This document shows positions 8,358 to 11,618 of a DNA stretch of 11,618 nt, one piece after another. The DNA comes from an uncultured Prevotella sp. GTDB taxonomy: Bacteria > Bacteroidota > Bacteroidia > Bacteroidales > Bacteroidaceae. Made by a program: the position numbers and the translations under genes. Under the pieces are notes generated by a model that was not told the origin of the DNA, ran no database searches, and was given only the letters and a program-made list of their open reading frames with translations. The stretch lies in assembly GCA_900547085.1 (NCBI GenBank), contig URFI01000054.1, positions 1-11,618 on the forward strand. Direction: 5' to 3'. The stretch's first letter is position 1; each line of letters opens with the position of its first letter.

Positions 8358-9697
8358 ATGAAAAGATATATCAAACATATCCTTGCTCTCTTCATTACAG
8401 TGCCGCTACTTGCGGCCTGTAGTGATGACGAAACCACGACAGGGAATCCTGTCATCACGGTATCCACCGAACGACTTTCCGCCACAATGGGCGACAGTAT
8501 GTGAACTGCACTAACAGCACGGGAACTCCCCTCTCCACCCTTAAAGTAGAACTGTGCTATGGCGGGGAAGTCGTAGCCACGCAAACCGTCAGAACCAAGA
8601 CCGAGGGAACATACAGTGGACGCATCAAAGCACCTTTCTTCCGTTCCATACCCAATGGTACGGCCGAGCTTCGCTTCACACTGCAGGATGTATCTCTGGC
8701 AATAACAGAAAAAAGTCTTGAGGTGGACATCCAACGTCCGAAATTCAAATCCATCGATTTCGTTTGTGCAGACGGGAAAACTTATGCCATGACACCGTCA
8801 ACCGAGAATCCCTACTTGTTCACCACTATCATCAATACTACCTCTACGGTTACGAAGGGCCATTTCAAGGCTCCTGCCGTTGGGAATACATACGAGCCAT
8901 TGTTGTTTGGATGGAATGGCAAGGAAGTGTCTCTAGGAAACGGAGGCGACATCACTTTCACATCTGAGAATGCGGGAGATGTAGAGATCAGCTTCGATAT
9001 GCGGTATTTCGAGTACGGACCAACCTACGAAGCCCAAGTCACATTAGTTCAGTTTGCCGCAAGCGGCGAAACACAAGTGCTAAATATGTCGCGAGGAAAA
9101 CTATATGAGTTTGAGGGATCACCGGAAATGAAATCAGACGAATGGTATTACGACCCAGATTTCCTGAGCCGGAACAACGACGGCACATTCACATTCAAAG
9201 CCCTCACGGGAAGCTATTCGCTCACGGCAGACTTCGAGAAGAAGTACTTCCGCATACATCCGCTGGCAGAGAATGGCAACCCAGCCTCACTGCAACCCGA
9301 CGGCACAGGTTGTATATGGATTATCGGAAGCGAAGGCGTGAACAAGCCTACATGGAAAGCCATCAACCATGGCTGGTGGACTGGGGTAGATGTTGATGTG
9401 GCCATGGCTCCCATAGCTGATAAAGTATACCAAGTGACGTTGACTATCGGACAGCAACTGAATGCCAAAGATATCAACTTCAAGTTCTTCGGTCAGCCCA
9501 ACTGGGGTGTGGAATTCGGTAAAGCTGGTTCCGACCATTATCTCGTTACCGACAATCCCTATTTCAAAGTTCAGGAGAAAGATGGCAATATCGCCATCGC
9601 CGACGATGCAACAGTCAAAGATGGAGAAACCTACGTCTTCACCATCGACTGTTCAGCAGGAATGAAACCTGCCAAACTGAAGGTTGAAAAACAATAA
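8358..9697 (+). pseudogene. Surface glycan-binding lipoprotein (SusE/F-position SGBP), frameshifted
   Basis: The gene starts at ATG 8358, two bases after the GH30 stop. Its first frame encodes a lipoprotein signal with Cys21 (VPLLAAC, then SDDETTT) and the start of an Ig-like domain (TVSTERLSATMGDSM), ending at TGA 8502-8504 after 48 codons. The remaining domains continue in another frame from about 8501 to TAA 9697 (398 codons, beginning with VNCTNSTG). Joining the two gives about 445 residues, the usual size of an SGBP at this operon position. The long part has an Ig/PKD-like domain (about 1-80 of the second frame), a middle domain, and a C-terminal SusE/F-like module rich in exposed-type aromatics (W273, W285, W292-W293, W335). 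DUF5125/DUF5121-type domains are my best guess from memory. A one-base deletion near 8499-8501 would explain the break. Either the gene is broken, or the assembly has an error, or the body restarts at GTG 8501 without a signal peptide. Confidence 0.75.
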
Positions 9698-9703
9698 GAA
9701 ATG

Positions 9704-9746
9704 AATTTTTGAGACCACTGCTCACATGGCTTTGGTCTCAAAAATT
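9704..9746 (+). terminator. Rho-independent-type terminator of the PUL operon
   Basis: A perfect 14-bp inverted repeat (AATTTTTGAGACCA at 9704-9717 and its complement at 9733-9746) encloses a 15-nt loop, starting 6 bp after the SGBP stop codon. The stem has A/T flanks on both arms, so a transcript from the plus strand ends its hairpin with an A-rich arm followed by TTTCC. The structure could also work on the minus strand, where it would catch readthrough from rpmA. Confidence 0.75.
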
Positions 9747-10016
9747 TCCTTTCACAGACGGTTATGATGATAGGCAATATAGCTGCGTTATGTCATTACA
9801 TATATGACGAGAAACTGCGGCCACTGTAGGAGCATAGTTATATTCACTGAATCTACAGACTAATAATTCGTTATGATTAGAGTTTGGGGCTACACAACTT
9901 CTCACTGAAAGTCAAATAGTATCTTGTAATGTTGGGAAAGATTCTTAAGCAAGAATCCCAATCCTCGGATGAGAATTGGGAAACCTGTTGTTTGTTTGGA
10001 ATAAGTTTGAAAATTG
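9747..10016. other. Intergenic region between the PUL and rpmA
   Basis: No convincing gene is seen on either strand in this stretch, which separates the convergent PUL operon and rpmA. I find no tRNA-like fold, no transposase fragment and no remnant of a GH3 gene. Small inverted repeats are present, for example CTGTAG (9824-9829) with CTACAG (9853-9858) and a GTCAT/ATGAC pair near 9792-9808, but none is strong. The only notable structure is the pair of adjacent hairpins at 9940-9980, listed separately. Confidence 0.6.
9940..9980 (-). terminator. Two adjacent hairpins downstream of rpmA, likely 3' end of the L21-L27 transcript
   Basis: Reading the minus strand after rpmA, the first hairpin is CCCAATTCTC, loop ATCC, GAGGATTGGG (9980-9957; 10 bp with one G-T pair). 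The second follows immediately, sharing one base: GATTCTT, loop GCTT, AAGAATC (9957-9940; 7 bp), then TTTCCC. The first stem lies about 36 nt after the rpmA stop. Neither has a long T tract, so the assignment as terminator rather than another RNA element is tentative. Confidence 0.45.
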
Positions 10017-10307
10017 TTAAGCTTCTGCTTTTTTCATTTTTTCTGCGTAAGCTTCTTCTGAAAGAACAGAAACGGTACTCTTGTCTTTACGACCTTTTTG
10101 GAAGTAAACGATACCATCACTTAAAGCATATAGTGTATCGTCTTTACCCATTCCTACATTCTGTCCTGGGTTATGCTTTGAGCCACGTTGACGAACGATG
10201 ATGTTGCCTGCGATGACACTTTGACCACCCCAAATCTTTACGCCTAATCTTTTCGATTCTGAATCACGGCCGTTCTTAGAACTACCTACACCTTTCTTAT
10301 GTGCCAT
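10017..10307 (-). CDS. rpmA: 50S ribosomal protein L27
   Basis: This is a 96-residue protein starting MAHKKGVGSSKNGRDSESKR, the universally conserved N-terminus that reaches the peptidyl-transferase centre of the large ribosomal subunit. The core IWGGQSVIAGNIIVRQRG and HNPGQNVGMGKDDTLYAL are also canonical L27. It has no cleavable N-terminal extension of the Firmicutes kind: Met is followed directly by AHKKG. The C-terminal tail is Lys/Glu/Ala-rich. It lies 20 bp downstream of rplU on the same strand and must be co-transcribed with it. In many Bacteroidota serS follows rpmA (from memory). Here a convergent PUL operon lies there instead. Confidence 0.97.
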   Translation of the reverse strand: MAHKKGVGSSKNGRDSESKRLGVKIWGGQSVIAGNIIVRQRGSKHNPGQNVGMGKDDTLYALSDGIVYFQKGRKDKSTVSVLSEEAYAEKMKKAEA

Positions 10308-10327
10308 TGTTGAATTCCTCCTAAAAT

Positions 10328-10645
10328 TTAAGCGATTACTTGTTTAACTTCTACTTCAGTGAACTGCTCGCGATGACCATTCTTCTTACGATAGTCTTTG
10401 CGACGCTTCATCTTGAAAACGATGACTTTGTCACCTTTCACAAGAGGGTTCACAACTTCTACTACTACTTTCGCACCTTCTACAGTAGGTGTGCCGACAG
10501 TGATAGCTCCTTCATTGTCTACCAGGAGTACCTTGTCAAACTCAACAGTTTTTCCACTCTCAACATCTTTGATGTGGTGAACAAAAAGCTTTTTTCCTTG
10601 TTCAACTTTAAACTGCTGACCGTTAATTTCTACGATTGCGTACAT
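10328..10645 (-). CDS. rplU: 50S ribosomal protein L21
   Basis: This is a 105-residue protein with the full L21 fold signature: MYAIVEINGQQFKVEQGKKL at the start, FDKVLLVDNEG in the middle, and the basic VFKMKRRKDYRKKNGHRE segment that contacts 23S rRNA. The length is typical for the family. It is the first gene of the rplU-rpmA operon. Translation starts at ATG 10645-10643 in an AT-rich context (ATTAATAAATA) with no Shine-Dalgarno, as usual for Bacteroidota. A structured leader of about 80 nt and a TACCTTTGC promoter element lie upstream. Confidence 0.97.
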   Translation of the reverse strand: MYAIVEINGQQFKVEQGKKLFVHHIKDVESGKTVEFDKVLLVDNEGAITVGTPTVEGAKVVVEVVNPLVKGDKVIVFKMKRRKDYRKKNGHREQFTEVEVKQVIA

Positions 10646-10671
10646 TATTATTTATTAATAAACGGTTTTCT

Positions 10672-10719
10672 TCCGCAAGGCGACTGATACTTATCAGTAC
10701 TTATTCTGGCCTTAACGGA
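10672..10719 (-). promoter_or_regulatory. Structured 5' leader of rplU-rpmA (nested hairpin)
   Basis: In the minus-strand transcript, TCCG (10719-10716) pairs with CGGA (10675-10672). After a small asymmetric internal loop (TT opposite G), AAGGC (10713-10709) pairs with GCCTT (10681-10677). Inside this sits a hairpin ACTGAT, loop AAGT, ATCAGT (10698-10683). The element begins within about 10 nt of the expected transcription start and ends 26 nt before the rplU ATG. The position and complexity fit an autoregulatory ribosomal-protein leader. That function is inferred. Confidence 0.5.
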
Positions 10720-10730
10720 CTAAATCAGCT

Positions 10731-10739
10731 GCAAAGGTA
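10731..10739 (-). promoter_or_regulatory. -7 promoter element of rplU-rpmA
   Basis: TACCTTTGC on the minus strand (10739-10731) is an ideal Bacteroidota -7 element, about 85 bp upstream of the rplU start. The -33 element is weak: no TTTG lies at 19-21 bp, only TTTC about 23 bp upstream. Transcription would start near 10725-10728, directly before the nested hairpin. Confidence 0.6.
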
Positions 10740-10807
10740 CTCATTTTTCATTGTAATCTGATGAAACGGGCGAACTAAACACTGATTTTAAGAGAGATTA
10801 ACACAAG

Positions 10808-10819
10808 AACAGGCCTGTT
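10808..10819. repeat. Perfect 12-bp palindrome AACAGGCCTGTT
   Basis: The palindrome lies between the dipeptidase gene end and the rplU promoter, about 70 bp upstream of the -7 element. It could be a protein-binding site or part of the 3' end of the dipeptidase transcript. It has no T tract after it on the minus strand. A role is not established. Confidence 0.2.
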
Positions 10820-10936
10820 ACACCTTAACTTTTTTCTCAGTCGTCTGTGAATTATCTAGTGAGCCTTTTGTATTTACCATAATAACGGTTATATGAAAGT
10901 AGCATGTAAAATAACCTTATCTTGAAAGTGTTAGTT

Positions 10937-11618
10937 TTATTCCTTCGTCAAATATTTTGTTCCAGTGCGAGTGACAAGTTCCTTTGCAAATGATTTTGGA
11001 AAGCCGGGACGTTTGACTTTAGCTCCGAGGCCTGTCTTTGTTTTTAGGAATCGACCGTTTCTTTCTGGCTTTATTGTCATGTCGTTGTATTTCACAATCA
11101 AATGTATTGCAAGTTGCTTCCATCGCCCAAGCATCTCTTGCGCCTTTTTGTTGGAATAATCATTAAGATAATTAATTGCATCAAGTTTGTTGGAGCTATA
11201 TCGTCTTTGAGCTTCAGCTTCAATTTCTTGTTGATTGTTAAAATACGATGATTCCAAAGAATCACGGACTGTTTGAAGGTCTCCAAACATCTGATAATAA
11301 CGCGGGTAAACCATGTTGCTGACCCAGTTACAAACCCAAAACGCATTTTTATCTGAGAATGTAACAGCATCTGCACCTGGCGTGTTGTAACACTCTGGTT
11401 GTGTTGTATTTCCGCAATAGATAGGAGTATATGCAACCATGTTCCCATCATCATTGCCAAACCAAAGAAGTCCGCCGATTTCACGTGGCAACCAGTCTCT
11501 CATCTGGCTGACATAGGAAAATGCAGATTGTTGAGTAGACGTAGGCCGTTCATTAAAATACGACGGGTTTTACTCCAAGTGAAAAGTTGTAGTTGCTCTT
11601 TTTGGTCAGAGAAGTGTT
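10937..11618 (-). pseudogene. C69-family dipeptidase (PepD-like), 3' part, frameshifted and cut by the window edge
   Basis: The downstream frame (11563 to TAA at 10937) encodes about 208 residues. They include YFNERPTSTQQSAFSYVSQ, then MRDWLPREIGGLLWFGNDDG and TPIYCGNTTQPECY, the conserved C-terminal half of Bacteroidota peptidase family C69 (old U34) dipeptidases, and end in a basic tail (KVKRPGFPKSFAKELVTRTG). This frame meets TAA and TGA stops just upstream. An adjacent frame (11616 to 11562) instead reads HFSDQKEQLQLFTWSKTRR, and a one-base shift at about 11561-11565 would join the two as TWSKTRR-YFNERP. The catalytic N-terminal Cys region lies outside the window, so activity cannot be judged. 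An internal ATG at 11503 allows a shorter 188-codon reading, but homology clearly extends upstream of it. Real gene decay or an assembly indel are both possible. Confidence 0.7.

Noticed and set aside
8501..9697. Body of the SGBP as an independent cytoplasmic gene starting at GTG 8501
   Set aside because: The preceding 47 codons are a typical lipoprotein signal in the right place and spacing, so a frameshifted single gene is much more likely than a separate gene starting mid-domain.
9929..10201. Plus-strand frame of 90 codons opposite rpmA
   Set aside because: Its first part covers the hairpin region and the rest is antisense to L27. It shows no motif and no promoter.
11098..11484. 128-codon minus-strand frame overlapping the dipeptidase gene
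   Set aside because: The overlapping frame carries the C69 homology (RDWLPREIGGLLWFG). This frame has no recognisable motif and is not the continuation of the frameshifted upstream part.

Overview
The window comes from a Bacteroidota genome, most likely Prevotellaceae or a close relative. The evidence is a SusC/SusD outer-membrane pair, several promoters of the Bacteroidota type (TTTG, about 19 bp, TAnnTTTG), A-rich translation starts without a clear Shine-Dalgarno, and ribosomal protein and C69 dipeptidase genes of Bacteroidales character. The genus is an inference.

Layout. Positions 1-153 hold a 33-codon remnant of a glycosyltransferase gene (minus strand), followed by a consensus promoter that reads out of the window. 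Positions 290-1957 (minus) encode a membrane-anchored TPR regulator with a C-terminal DNA-binding helix-turn-helix (DUF6377-like), with its own good promoter. Across a 283-bp intergenic region a polysaccharide utilisation locus (PUL) runs on the plus strand: susC-like (2241-5228), susD-like (5249-6772), a GH30 glycoside hydrolase lipoprotein (6802-8355) and a surface glycan-binding lipoprotein (8358-9697). The last gene is split by a frameshift 47 codons in. A strong hairpin terminator closes the operon at 9704-9746. On the minus strand follow rpmA (L27) and rplU (L21), with a structured 5' leader and a TACCTTTGC promoter element, then the 3' part of a C69-family dipeptidase gene that is itself frameshifted and cut by the window edge.

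How the genes work together. The SGBP and SusD lipoproteins would capture a beta-glucan at the cell surface, the GH30 lipoprotein would cut it, and SusC would import the oligosaccharides with TonB energy. The divergent regulator is the likely sensor/activator. Gene order (susC, susD, GH30, SGBP) resembles the beta-1,6-glucan (pustulan, fungal cell wall) locus of Bacteroides thetaiotaomicron as I remember it, but the GH3 beta-glucosidase expected at the end is absent here.

The most notable points are three disrupted genes in under 12 kb, a frameshift that separates the lipoprotein signal from the body of the glycan-binding protein, a nested hairpin in the rplU leader, and candidate operator repeats upstream of susC. 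I see no CRISPR array, transposase, tRNA or rRNA, and no clearly new multi-gene system.
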